DNA of 33,355 nucleotides from Anaerolineae bacterium (GCA_030425205.1 JAUIAP010000055.1:1-33355), one strand, 5' to 3'; shown: positions 21,446-31,163, counted from the first letter of the stretch. The notes: generated by a model not told the origin, from the letters alone. Numbers and translations are program-made.

Positions 21446-24400
21446 ATGAAGACATTCAACAAATTTTCTTTTATTTTTGTCATCGTTGCTGCGTTCTTTT
21501 TGGGTTGGCACACGTTGAACGTTGCGGCGATGGAGCGCAGCACAATTCAGCTAACCGCACACAGTCCAACAGACAATGCGGTTGGTGTCCCAATGACAAC
21601 GAATGTGACGGCTACATTTAGTGGCGACGTAGCAGCTAGCAGCGTCACCAGCAGCAGCTTCGCGGCGCACACCCAGTTTGGTGGCTTGCTCACCGGCACG
21701 CTCAGCGTGGCGGGCGACACCATCACCCTTGACCCAAATCGTGATCTTTTTGCTGGCGAGCGGGTGCAGGTGGTTGCCACCGACCGACTTACCAGCGCGA
21801 CAAGCGACAGCCTGACCAACCCAACCCAGTGGGGGTTCACAACAGGCAACACCATTCCAAATCGCTGCGTCGTGTTTACTGAGGCAACAGAGATATCCGA
21901 CGAGCTGGTTGGTAGTAGTCGCGGTGATGCCCAGTGGGGGGATTATGACAACGACGGCGACCTCGATATTCTTCACATCGGCGATGTGACCTCAAATGTC
22001 TATAGAAATGATGGCAATGGTGGTTTTGCCATAGCGAGTTCCATCGTATTGGAACCCGGGGATTATGGCGATGCCGAATGGGGAGATTATGACAATGACG
22101 GCGATCTTGACATCCTCTACGCGGGCATATACGACTCGAATGTGTATGAAAACGACGGTGACGGGGGTTTTGTCAGAGACGCTGCTGTCTCCGATGTTTT
22201 GTCGGATGTTGCGTATGGCAGCGTCGAATGGGGAGATTATGACAACGATGGCGACCTCGATATCCTCCTCATGGGTCGAGTGGGGATCGACGACCATGTC
22301 TCGAACGTGTATGAAAACGACGGCAACGGGGGGTTTGCCAGAGCCGCTGCTATCTCGGATGTTTTAACCAACGTGAATCATGGTAGCGTCGCGTGGGGGG
22401 ATTACGACAACGACGGCGACCTTGACATTATCATTACAGGCTCGACAACGCAAAACAACACGGGTGTGCTCACAAAAGTGTATCGGAACGATGGTGACAG
22501 CGGTTTTGCCAATGTACCGGCTATCTCCGATGTGCTGGTCGATGTCTATAATGGCAGCGTCGCGTGGGGGGATTACGACAACGACGGCGATCTCGATATT
22601 CTAATCACTGGGCGAACTCGCGGTAGCCGTGTCTCAGACGTTTATGAGAACGACGGTAGCGGTGGCTTTACGAGGGTCGTCGCCATCTCTGACGTGCTGA
22701 CTAATGTCAATTCTAGTAGTGGGGTGTGGGGGGATTATGACAACGACGGTGACCTCGACATCCTAATCACTGGCGACACAGGTGGCGGCAATTCCCTCTC
22801 GAATGTCTATGAGAACGACGGCAGCGGTGGCTTTGCGCGGGCGGATCACATTTCTGATACGCTGGTCGATGTCTACAGTAGCGACGCGGTGTGGGGAGAT
22901 TATGACAACGACGGCGACCTCGACATCTTCCTCACGGGGTATGTGATCTTCGGCACTCTTACCTCCCGCGTTTATCGCAATGAAGATTGTGCGCCTATTT
23001 TGAATGTGCAGAAGACAGCATCAAGCGCATCTGTTGGTGTCGGCGATACGGTGACATACACGGTTGTGATCGACAATAGCGGGGTTCTTAGCGCAACCGA
23101 CGCGATTATCAACGACACATTGCCTGACGGCATGACCTTTGTTGCGAACTCGACAACACTTGAGCCAGCAAGCGCGGGGACAACGGGGGATGCGCCGACG
23201 CTGGTGAGCGGTCTGACGATTACGGCAGGTGGCAGTGTGACGGTGACTTATCAGGCGACGGTTGATGCGGGTAGCCAGCCAGTGACTTATATCAATACGG
23301 TGCGCGTGACGGATGCGGAAGGGTCTGATGTAAGCGATAGTGCCGCTGTTTGTGGTTCGTCACCGTATATGGTGGAATCGGCCGAAACCCTAACCGACGC
23401 ACTCAACTGCTTTAACCTCATTGATGTCGCTGGCACAGCCATCATCAGCTTCACCAACGACATCACGCTCACAACGGCACTGCCCACCATCGACAACGCA
23501 ACGGCCGATGTCGATCTGCTACTGTTTGGGAACGGCTTTGCGCTAGATGGCAACAACAGCGTCCGTGCGCTCAATATCGCGGCGAACACGCACGTCACCC
23601 TCGACGGGCTGACCATTCGCAATGGGCAAACGCCCGCTGACAATGGGGGGGGGATTTTAACGTCAGGGTTCCTGACGGTTCGCAACAGCACGTTCAGTAA
23701 CAATCAGGGCCAGTCATCTGGTGCAATCGACAACAGCGGCACACTGCTTGTGGAACACAGCACCTTTTCGGGCAATCAGTCAATGGTGTTTGGCGGTGGC
23801 GCGATGGTCAATCGTGGCATGGCGACGATTGTGAACAGCACCATCTCTGGAAACACATCTGATGGCCAAGGCGGCGGGTTGCACAATCAGGTTGATGCAA
23901 CGCTTGTTCTCAGCTATACGACCATCACGAACAACACCTCTGGTGGGGATGGTGGGGGACTCAGTTCGCAAGGGGTTGCGTCAAATGATACCCGTCTCTT
24001 CGCCACCATTGTCGCGAGCAACCACGGTGGCACACACGACGTTGCCTTGATTTCTGGCTCAATCAACAGCTTTACCAGCCTTGGTTACAATCTGATTGGC
24101 TCAATGGAAGCTGGCGTTGAGATTGCAGAGCCGAGCGACCAAACGGGTGTCGCTGACCCTAAGCTCGACCCGCTTGCCGACAATGGGGGCGCAACCCAAA
24201 CGCACGCGCTCCAATTAGACAGCCCAGCCCTTGACAGCGGCAACTGTGGCGGGGCGCTTGTCGATGATCAGCGCGGGGTTCCCCGTCCGCAAGGTGCAGG
24301 GTGTGACGTTGGCGCGTATGAAGTGGTGTCAGATTTTGTCGTCAACAGCACGGGGGAAGCGTCAGATGTGAATTTGGGGGATGGGGATTGTAGAACGCCC

Positions 24401-27400
24401 GATGATGAATGCACCCTTCGCGCCGCCATCGAAGAGAGCAACGCGCTGGCCGTGTCGTCGGTCATCCTGTTTGACGTGACGCTCGACGGGCAGACGATCC
24501 AGTTAACTAGCCGACTGCCCGAAATCATGACGACGATGGATATTTCCAGCATCTATGATGTGACGATTCGTGGGAATAACGCGGGGAGCGGCTACTTTTT
24601 GATTGGCAATTCCACAATCGTCACCATCGACGGGTTGACGATGCGCGATTCGACGGGAAATTCAGATGGCCCGATTTGGATACGCAGCGGTGGCGAGCTT
24701 ACCTTGCAAAACAGCACCGTGCGGGACAGCAGTGCCTCACGAGGGGGGGCAATTGCGAATTATGGCAAACTCACCGTGCAGAATAGCGTTCTCATCAGCA
24801 ACACTGTTTTCATCAATGGACATCGCACGGGACGTGGGGGTGGCATTTGGAGTACGGGCGAGCTCGCCGTTTATGACACGGTTATTGCCGATAATTACGC
24901 TGAATTTGTGGGGGGTGGGATTTGGTCGGCCGAAACGCCCACAATTGTCGAAAACAGTACGATTACGGGAAATTCGGCCGATAGTCGCGGCAGCGGTATC
25001 TACAATCAACATGTGCTTACCGTCACCAACACCATCATCAGCGCAAACACAAATGACGGTGTGGAATCAGACGGCATACTCTATGTCGAAGACAGTGAAG
25101 TGAGCGATCACAGTGGTACAGGGGTGAGGGTGTCCACGCCAGGGATTGCAACGATTTTTAACAGCACCATTAGCGGCAATCGACGTGGGGTGCATCTGTC
25201 GAACAGTTCTTCTAGCGCGTCTGCCACCGCCTTCACAGCCGAGTTCAGCACCATCGCCAACAACAGCCAAGAGGGAATTTACTTTGGTGATGGAGATGGG
25301 CCAATACGAGTCGATTTAGATGCGACAATTGTGGTGGACAACGCAACCGATTGTTCCGATCCAAACGACGTTGGGCAGACTGACACCGTGATCACGTCAC
25401 TTGGTCATAACTTGGACAGTGATGGGACGTGTGAGCTAGGGGAGGCGAATGATTTGCCTGACAGTGACGCTATGTTGCTGCCTCTCGCATTTTATGGAGG
25501 CGAAACGCGCATTCATGCCCTGCATCCCGACAGCCCTGCGATTGATGCGGCGGGTGATTGCGCTGCCAGTGGGGTCGGGGATGATCAACGGGATGTGCCA
25601 CGCCCACAGCTTGGCAGTTGCGACATCGGCGCGTATGAGCTGAAGCCACAGGACAGCTCTCCCTTCATCGTCAACACGACTGAAAACATTGGCTCAACCA
25701 TTTGCAGCATCGATTTCTGCAGCTTGCACAACGCCATTCTCGCCGCCAATGATACATCCAACATCGGCGCATCCCCCGATGAAATCCACTTTAACCTCAC
25801 GGGTGTCTCGCCCTTTATCTTCACCCCACTCGTCGCGTTGCCAGCCATCACGGAATATGCGGTAATCGACGGGCGCACCCAGCCTGGCTACATCGATCAG
25901 CCGCTTATAGAGATCGACGGCTCTCTCACCCCGTCTGGGACAAATGGACTTGAAGTTGGCCAAATCAAACACAGGGCAATGGCCTCAGGTGGTTTTCTGT
26001 TCGGCTTGTCAATCCACAGTTTTGATGGGGATGGGGTTGTGGCGATCAAACCCGTCACGTTGGAGGGTAACCACATTGGCACGGACGCCACTGGCACGCT
26101 CGATCTCGGCAATGGGGGTCACGGGGTTGTCCTCAAGGAAATCAGCTCACCCAGCGACATTTCCGATAACACAATTGCGTTTAATGGCGGCGCGGGACTC
26201 CTTGTGCAAGATGGAATAGCGGCAACCGCAACGACGATGAACCGCATCTATCAGAATGGTGGGCTGGGGATTGACCTCGACGGAGACGGAGTGACGGCGA
26301 ACGATTTGGGAGATGGGGATGGGTTGCTGAACAAACCGATTTTGTTTGGCGCACACCCGATCACAACGACGGGGAATATGCGCGTGGTTGGCCTGTACAA
26401 CAGCACGCCTGACACGACGGTTGATCTGTTTATTTTTGCCAACGCGCAGTGTGATCCGCGTGGCTTTGGAGAAGGAGCGGCGCAGGTTGGGCAATTTTCT
26501 ATCACCACCAACGCCGACGGCAATGCGGTCGTTAATGTGACGGCGGCGATTGATGAGGATATGCCGATTCTCTCCGCTCTTATCCACGATACAAACAATC
26601 GCTTTTCCGAATTCTCCAACTGTGTGCCACTAGGTGACCCGAATTTTAACTGGCCGCTGGCGACCAATGTCCCCGCTGGCGACACAATTGAAGGGTACAT
26701 CGACCGACCGGGGCAGTCGCGCTGGTTTAAGTTCAATGTGTTGCCGAGCAGCAACGTTGAGGTGACGCTGGACAATCTCCCCGTCAATTATGACGTGGTG
26801 CTGTTCCGCGACATCACGCAGGTGTACGACCAGCTCAACTCACCCGCAGACCTCGCCCACATCAACGCCGAACACGCACCTGATGCGTTTACAAATCCAG
26901 ACGCATTCACCAATCCAGACGCATTTACAAACCCAGATGCGTTCACCAACGGGGCGATTATCAACCCAGACGCATTCACGAACCCAGATGCGTTTACAAA
27001 CCCCGACGCGTTTACAAATCCAGATGCGTTTACAAATCCAGATGCGTTTACAAATCCAGACGCATTCACAAACCCAGATGCGTTTACGAATCCAGATGCG
27101 TTCACAAACCCAGACGCATTTACCAACGCGCAAATTCGCAGCGTGATCGGCGCGTCGGCGCGGGAAGGACGGGCGAGTGAACAGATCACGGTCAACTCAT
27201 GGAACAGCACGGGCGAATTTTATGTGCGCGTGCGGGGGCGCAATGGGGCGTTTGATCGGGCGCAGCCGTTTGAGCTAACTGTTGACGTGACGGCGCAAGA
27301 TTGTGATGGGGCGTTGAGTTCACTGCCGTCGCCGACGATGATGGGGGAAGAAGGGGGGTATGAGACAATTATTTTGGTGGATTTCGGCCGAATGTCCTCC

Positions 27401-30340
27401 CCCCAAGCTGACCTTGCACAACTGCGTACAAGGCTCAATCTGCTCGCTCGTCGCCCAGAGGTCAACGGCGTAATCGTGGACATTGGCGCAGATGCACGGG
27501 TCAACGCTGCACGCGCACAGGGAGACAACAATCCAACGTGCGTCTTTACCCAAAACGTGCTGGCAGACAGCATCAAGGGAATCATTGAACGCTATCGGGA
27601 ATTCAACCCGCTCAAATACGTCGTATTGGTAGGCAGTGATGATGTGATTCCATTCTATCGCTACGCCGACCCGTCGCCGCTGGCAAAAGAGTCGGATTAT
27701 GTGCCACCCGTCAGCGACGACAGCGCGTCACAAGCGAGTTTGCGCTTGGCGTACATTTTGAGTCAAGACGAATATGGCTCATCGCGGGAAATCTCGCTGC
27801 AAGAGTCACAGTTGCCGCTGCCTGATTTGGCAGTGGGGCGACTGGTAGAATCGGCCGAAGATATGCTCCCCGTTCTCGATGCGTACCTCGCCACGGTTGA
27901 TGGCATCGTACAGCCAGAAAACGCATTCATTTCAAGCTATGGTTTCCTAGAAGATGGCTCGCTCGCCGTCGCCGACCAGCTGGAGGACAACGTTGAGATC
28001 GACACGCTCATCGCGCCCAGCAACCTGCCGCCAAGCGATCCCGAATCGTGGAGCGCGGACGATTTGCGCGACTTTGTGCTGGAAAATGAGTACGACCTGC
28101 TTTATTTGGCGGGGCATTTTAGCGCGAACAGTGCGCTGGCGGCCGACTATAGGAGTCGCTTGCTGGCGACCGAGATCGCGCAGTCGCCGCTTGACATGAC
28201 AAACATGGTCGTCTTCAGCAGCGGTTGCCACGCGGGCTACAACATCGTCAATCAGCACGCGGTTGCGGGCGTGACGCGAGAGCTAGATTGGCCGCAGGCA
28301 TTCGGCCGAAAAGGAGCCGTCCTGATTGCCGGCACAGGTTACCAATATGGCGACACCGACCTCACCGAATACTCGGAACGCCTCTACCTCAACTTCGCCA
28401 AGGCGTTGCGCGAGGAGGGGGCGATCTCTGTTGGGGATGCGCTGGTGCAAGCGAAGCGTGACTATTTGGCGGATACAGGCGTAGAAATCGACGGCGTGTT
28501 TGAGAAAAGCGTTTTGGTTCCGACGCTGTTTGGGCTGCCGATGCTGCGCGTCGATTTGGCGGGGGATGCGCTTGACGAGCCAGAACGTCTCTCTATCGTT
28601 GAAGAGACAACTGTCGTTGCTGGGGCAGAGTTTGGGTTGGAATCGGCCGATCTCATCCTCAACCCAACCATCACGCTGACGGATAAGCCGCTAAGCGTTG
28701 TGGGAAGTCGCTCATCTACCATCGTGACGACGCTCGGCACGGGCAGAGACGGCAACGCGACGACGGCAGGGTTCCCCATTTTGCCACTCGAAATCGTCAA
28801 CGTTGAACCACCGACGAATTTGATTTTGCGCGGAGTCGGGCTGCGCGGAGCGGATTTCACTGACATCGAAGAACAAATCCCCCTCACCAGCGCACCCGCC
28901 ACAGATACCCACGGCGTGCATCCTGTTTTCCGCTCGAACAATTTCTACCCCTTGCGGACATGGCGCATCAACTACTTTGACAAGCTGATCGACCCCGTTG
29001 ATGGCAGCACGCGCCTGATGATCACGCCGCTGCAATTTATCTCCGATGACGACACCACGCTGACGGGAACGTTGCGCCAATGGGAAAACTTCGATTTCCG
29101 CCTGTTCTACAGCGACTATCTTGGCGATGAAGCGTTGAGTGCGCCGCCGTCGATTGGGCGTGTTTTGTCGAGCGAAGAGGACGGCGTGTTGACGTTTTCC
29201 ATCGATGTAACTGACCCGCTGGCTGGCGTGACGGCGGTGTGGGTGACGTATGCGGTTGAGGGCAGCGGAGAGTGGCGGTCGCTGGATTTGGTGCGAGAAT
29301 CGGCCGAATCTTCACAATGGCAAGGCCAAATGCAAACCCCACAAAATGACGTGCGCTTTATGGTTCAGGCGGTCAACAACGTCGGTCTCGTCACGCTCGC
29401 CAGCAATCACGGCGCGTACTACGAAATCGGCATCGACCCCGCTAATCCCGTTGATCCGACCAATCTAACACCGCCCATAACGACAACTTTAGCGGTTGGT
29501 GTTCCGACGCTTGCAGGTGGTTCGGCCATCCGTTACCCAACGACCAATTACCCCTACGGCACTCAGCTACAAGTCACCGCGACACTCAAAACAGCCGACA
29601 ATCAAGGTATTCCCGATAAGACGATTCAGTTCACTATCGGCCGATTCGCCTACCATGCGAAGACCGACGCGGACGGCGTGGCGCGAGTCCAGTTTGCACT
29701 GCTGGCAAAGGCTGGCACGACGACGATTCAGGCCACCTACAACGGTGAAACGGCACTTTCCCCCGCCAACAGCGGCCAGCCCATCATCGTCACGAAGCAG
29801 CCAACACAGCTAAATTTTCCACAACCTGAGTACCAGTTCCGCGAATTTATGCTCGAACAGCCAATCACGACGACGCTCAAAGACGGGGTGGGGCGCATTC
29901 TCGCCAATCAGACCGTTTTTATGATTGCGGATGGAGACAAAGGGACACACGCCGTCGCCGTGGAAACCGACTATCGCGGCGTGGCGCGGCTTGACGATGT
30001 GCCGCTGTCATCAGGTTTTTATACGTTGACGGCATACTTTAGCGGGGTCGTTCCGCTGCCCAATGGTGCACAAACGCTTGATGACCCGCGCTATGGGCCG
30101 AGTCAAACGAGCGTGCAGTTGGTGATTTTGAGCGCAACGGCGGTACAGAATGTTACAATGACAGCGAATGAATCACGACATGTGGGCATTGTTGTTGCGT
30201 CTTTGTTCTCGGTGTTGTGTGTGACGTGGGTTGGTCTGAAAAGGTCAACTCGTGCTGATACGACGCTGCCCCCCAAAGCCAAACAGGACGCAGCGCGTCA
30301 AAATTCGCACTCTAATCAAAAATGGTCGGAACGAGTCTAA
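21446..30340 (+). CDS. giant surface protein with FG-GAP repeats, beta-helix, gingipain-like C25 peptidase and C-terminal anchor (2964 aa)
   Basis: A 2964-residue secreted, membrane-anchored protein. Order: signal peptide (1-28, ending NVAA); Ig-like Big_5 domain (about 32-135); seven VCBS/FG-GAP-like repeats with WGDYDNDGDLDI calcium-binding loops (about 165-510); a DUF11 domain (LNVQKTASSASVGVGDTVTYTVVI, about 515-630); beta-helix segments with two CSLREA-like starts (DECTLRAAIEESNA and DFCSLHNAILAAND) and QNSTVRDSSAS-type rungs; a pre-peptidase-like domain (GYIDRPGQSRWFKFNV) interrupted by PDAFTN hexapeptides (about 1812-1894); a C25/gingipain-type peptidase (YVVLVGSDDVIPFYRYADPS, LAGHFS with His2224, FSSGCHAG with Cys2261, 37 residues apart as in the family); C-terminal Ig/invasin-like domains; a membrane helix near 2910-2935 and a basic cytoplasmic tail. 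RBS GGAG before the ATG. Probable role: surface proteolysis and calcium-dependent adhesion. Confidence 0.85.
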   Translation: MKTFNKFSFIFVIVAAFFLGWHTLNVAAMERSTIQLTAHSPTDNAVGVPMTTNVTATFSGDVAASSVTSSSFAAHTQFGGLLTGTLSVAGDTITLDPNRDLFAGERVQVVATDRLTSATSDSLTNPTQWGFTTGNTIPNRCVVFTEATEISDELVGSSRGDAQWGDYDNDGDLDILHIGDVTSNVYRNDGNGGFAIASSIVLEPGDYGDAEWGDYDNDGDLDILYAGIYDSNVYENDGDGGFVRDAAVSDVLSDVAYGSVEWGDYDNDGDLDILLMGRVGIDDHVSNVYENDGNGGFARAAAISDVLTNVNHGSVAWGDYDNDGDLDIIITGSTTQNNTGVLTKVYRNDGDSGFANVPAISDVLVDVYNGSVAWGDYDNDGDLDILITGRTRGSRVSDVYENDGSGGFTRVVAISDVLTNVNSSSGVWGDYDNDGDLDILITGDTGGGNSLSNVYENDGSGGFARADHISDTLVDVYSSDAVWGDYDNDGDLDIFLTGYVIFGTLTSRVYRNEDCAPILNVQKTASSASVGVGDTVTYTVVIDNSGVLSATDAIINDTLPDGMTFVANSTTLEPASAGTTGDAPTLVSGLTITAGGSVTVTYQATVDAGSQPVTYINTVRVTDAEGSDVSDSAAVCGSSPYMVESAETLTDALNCFNLIDVAGTAIISFTNDITLTTALPTIDNATADVDLLLFGNGFALDGNNSVRALNIAANTHVTLDGLTIRNGQTPADNGGGILTSGFLTVRNSTFSNNQGQSSGAIDNSGTLLVEHSTFSGNQSMVFGGGAMVNRGMATIVNSTISGNTSDGQGGGLHNQVDATLVLSYTTITNNTSGGDGGGLSSQGVASNDTRLFATIVASNHGGTHDVALISGSINSFTSLGYNLIGSMEAGVEIAEPSDQTGVADPKLDPLADNGGATQTHALQLDSPALDSGNCGGALVDDQRGVPRPQGAGCDVGAYEVVSDFVVNSTGEASDVNLGDGDCRTPDDECTLRAAIEESNALAVSSVILFDVTLDGQTIQLTSRLPEIMTTMDISSIYDVTIRGNNAGSGYFLIGNSTIVTIDGLTMRDSTGNSDGPIWIRSGGELTLQNSTVRDSSASRGGAIANYGKLTVQNSVLISNTVFINGHRTGRGGGIWSTGELAVYDTVIADNYAEFVGGGIWSAETPTIVENSTITGNSADSRGSGIYNQHVLTVTNTIISANTNDGVESDGILYVEDSEVSDHSGTGVRVSTPGIATIFNSTISGNRRGVHLSNSSSSASATAFTAEFSTIANNSQEGIYFGDGDGPIRVDLDATIVVDNATDCSDPNDVGQTDTVITSLGHNLDSDGTCELGEANDLPDSDAMLLPLAFYGGETRIHALHPDSPAIDAAGDCAASGVGDDQRDVPRPQLGSCDIGAYELKPQDSSPFIVNTTENIGSTICSIDFCSLHNAILAANDTSNIGASPDEIHFNLTGVSPFIFTPLVALPAITEYAVIDGRTQPGYIDQPLIEIDGSLTPSGTNGLEVGQIKHRAMASGGFLFGLSIHSFDGDGVVAIKPVTLEGNHIGTDATGTLDLGNGGHGVVLKEISSPSDISDNTIAFNGGAGLLVQDGIAATATTMNRIYQNGGLGIDLDGDGVTANDLGDGDGLLNKPILFGAHPITTTGNMRVVGLYNSTPDTTVDLFIFANAQCDPRGFGEGAAQVGQFSITTNADGNAVVNVTAAIDEDMPILSALIHDTNNRFSEFSNCVPLGDPNFNWPLATNVPAGDTIEGYIDRPGQSRWFKFNVLPSSNVEVTLDNLPVNYDVVLFRDITQVYDQLNSPADLAHINAEHAPDAFTNPDAFTNPDAFTNPDAFTNGAIINPDAFTNPDAFTNPDAFTNPDAFTNPDAFTNPDAFTNPDAFTNPDAFTNPDAFTNAQIRSVIGASAREGRASEQITVNSWNSTGEFYVRVRGRNGAFDRAQPFELTVDVTAQDCDGALSSLPSPTMMGEEGGYETIILVDFGRMSSPQADLAQLRTRLNLLARRPEVNGVIVDIGADARVNAARAQGDNNPTCVFTQNVLADSIKGIIERYREFNPLKYVVLVGSDDVIPFYRYADPSPLAKESDYVPPVSDDSASQASLRLAYILSQDEYGSSREISLQESQLPLPDLAVGRLVESAEDMLPVLDAYLATVDGIVQPENAFISSYGFLEDGSLAVADQLEDNVEIDTLIAPSNLPPSDPESWSADDLRDFVLENEYDLLYLAGHFSANSALAADYRSRLLATEIAQSPLDMTNMVVFSSGCHAGYNIVNQHAVAGVTRELDWPQAFGRKGAVLIAGTGYQYGDTDLTEYSERLYLNFAKALREEGAISVGDALVQAKRDYLADTGVEIDGVFEKSVLVPTLFGLPMLRVDLAGDALDEPERLSIVEETTVVAGAEFGLESADLILNPTITLTDKPLSVVGSRSSTIVTTLGTGRDGNATTAGFPILPLEIVNVEPPTNLILRGVGLRGADFTDIEEQIPLTSAPATDTHGVHPVFRSNNFYPLRTWRINYFDKLIDPVDGSTRLMITPLQFISDDDTTLTGTLRQWENFDFRLFYSDYLGDEALSAPPSIGRVLSSEEDGVLTFSIDVTDPLAGVTAVWVTYAVEGSGEWRSLDLVRESAESSQWQGQMQTPQNDVRFMVQAVNNVGLVTLASNHGAYYEIGIDPANPVDPTNLTPPITTTLAVGVPTLAGGSAIRYPTTNYPYGTQLQVTATLKTADNQGIPDKTIQFTIGRFAYHAKTDADGVARVQFALLAKAGTTTIQATYNGETALSPANSGQPIIVTKQPTQLNFPQPEYQFREFMLEQPITTTLKDGVGRILANQTVFMIADGDKGTHAVAVETDYRGVARLDDVPLSSGFYTLTAYFSGVVPLPNGAQTLDDPRYGPSQTSVQLVILSATAVQNVTMTANESRHVGIVVASLFSVLCVTWVGLKRSTRADTTLPPKAKQDAARQNSHSNQKWSERV
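21925..22985 (+). repeat. seven tandem FG-GAP-like coding repeats
   Basis: The codons for WGDYDNDGDLDI recur with a GATTA(T/C) anchor at 21941, 22085, 22235, 22400, 22571, 22733 and 22898, i.e. at intervals of 144-171 bp. DNA similarity between units is very high around the calcium loop and lower between, suggesting amplification plus gene conversion of the core. Confidence 0.9.
26881..27128 (+). repeat. 18-bp tandem repeats encoding PDAFTN (13 copies)
   Basis: Four copies (26881-26952), a five-residue interruption GAIIN, and nine more copies to 27128. Each encodes Pro-Asp-Ala-Phe-Thr-Asn with mostly synonymous variation (GAT/GAC, GCG/GCA, TTT/TTC, ACA/ACC/ACG, AAT/AAC), so selection for the peptide is likely. 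The tract lies in a loop of the pre-peptidase-like domain. Confidence 0.95.
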
Positions 30341-30342
30341 GA

Positions 30343-30969
30343 ATGACAGCAATTAACTTTTCAGCCGCATCAGCTTACGCGCTTAGCCGGATAGAACGAG
30401 AGATTGAGCCGCAATTTTGCTATCACAATATTCTCCACACGCGAGATGACGTACATCCAGCGGCGGTGCGACTGGGACGGTTGTGTGGGGTGAGTGCGGA
30501 TGAGATGGTGTTGTTGGAGACGGCCGCGCTGTTCCACGACATCGGATTTATTGAACAGGGGCGTGGACATGAAACGATCAGTGCGCGGATTGTGGGAGAG
30601 ATGTTGCCGAGGTGGGGTTTTTCGGCCGAAAACATCCAAACCATCCAGCAAATGATTTGCGCTACCGCCTTGCCCCAATCTCCCCAAACACTGCTCGACA
30701 AAATCCTCTGCGACTCTGACCTCGACATATTGGGGCATGACGATTTTCTGCCGCGCAACCTTCTGCTTTACGCTGAATTGAGTGCAACGGGGCGCGAAGT
30801 TGGCTTACACGATTGGTACACGGGGCAACACCGCTTTCTCGTCAACCACACCTATCACACCCCCGCCGCTCGCACATTGCGCGATGCTGGCAAGGCACGG
30901 AATACAACACTGTTACAGAATCTGGCAAATGCAACCTCAAAAAAGTCGGATTGGCACGAACAACTTTGA
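30343..30969 (+). CDS. HD-domain metal-dependent phosphohydrolase
   Basis: A cytosolic HD-superfamily protein of 208 residues from Met 30343. Metal ligands are visible: the first His in CYHNILHTRDDV, the His-Asp pair in ETAALFHDIGFIEQGRGHE, and the distal Asp in KILCDSDLDILG. The C-terminal part (LHDWYTGQHRFLVNHTYHTPAARTLRD) is conserved in stand-alone bacterial HD proteins of this type. The substrate is unknown; a nucleotide or cyclic nucleotide is possible given the cyclase in the window but is not shown. The start lies two bases after the stop of the giant surface protein with a GGAACGAG upstream, so the two are probably co-transcribed. An earlier in-frame ATG at 30322 overlaps the giant gene. 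Confidence 0.85.
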   Translation: MTAINFSAASAYALSRIEREIEPQFCYHNILHTRDDVHPAAVRLGRLCGVSADEMVLLETAALFHDIGFIEQGRGHETISARIVGEMLPRWGFSAENIQTIQQMICATALPQSPQTLLDKILCDSDLDILGHDDFLPRNLLLYAELSATGREVGLHDWYTGQHRFLVNHTYHTPAARTLRDAGKARNTTLLQNLANATSKKSDWHEQL

Positions 30970-31003
30970 GCAACGTGCTAAATACAGCGTAAAGTAAGTC
31001 ATA

Positions 31004-31123
31004 GCGTGTTTCGGGAATTGCAATTCCCGAAACAATCAAGACTGGATTCCCGCGAAGGCGGGAGCGTGTTTCGGGAATTGCAATTCCCGAAACAATCAAG
31101 ACTGGATTCCCGCGAAGGCGGGA
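31004..31123. repeat. two tandem 60-bp units of double palindromes
   Basis: Units 31004-31063 and 31064-31123 are nearly identical. Each contains the palindrome TTTCGGGAATTGCAATTCC and its continuation, then ATTCCCGCGAAGGCGGGAA. Flanking GTAAAGTAA (near 30991) and TTACTTTAC (near 31142) extend the inverted symmetry. The first palindrome is related to the one found inside the giant VQRQ-repeat gene. Confidence 0.9.
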
Positions 31124-31163
31124 ATGACAACACTTTAGAATTTACTTTACAGTTAGTGTCGTA

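Noticed and set aside
26881..27128. Possible CRISPR-like array.
   Set aside because: The 18-bp units are contiguous, without spacers, and code for a periodic peptide in a long gene.
26788..27210. Minus-strand frame with repeated NASGFV.
   Set aside because: It is the reverse reading of the PDAFTN tandem repeat; repeats of 18 bp keep all frames open.
31004..31123. Possible CRISPR or phage attachment site.
   Set aside because: Only two adjacent units, each a double palindrome, no spacers, no integrase or tRNA next to it.
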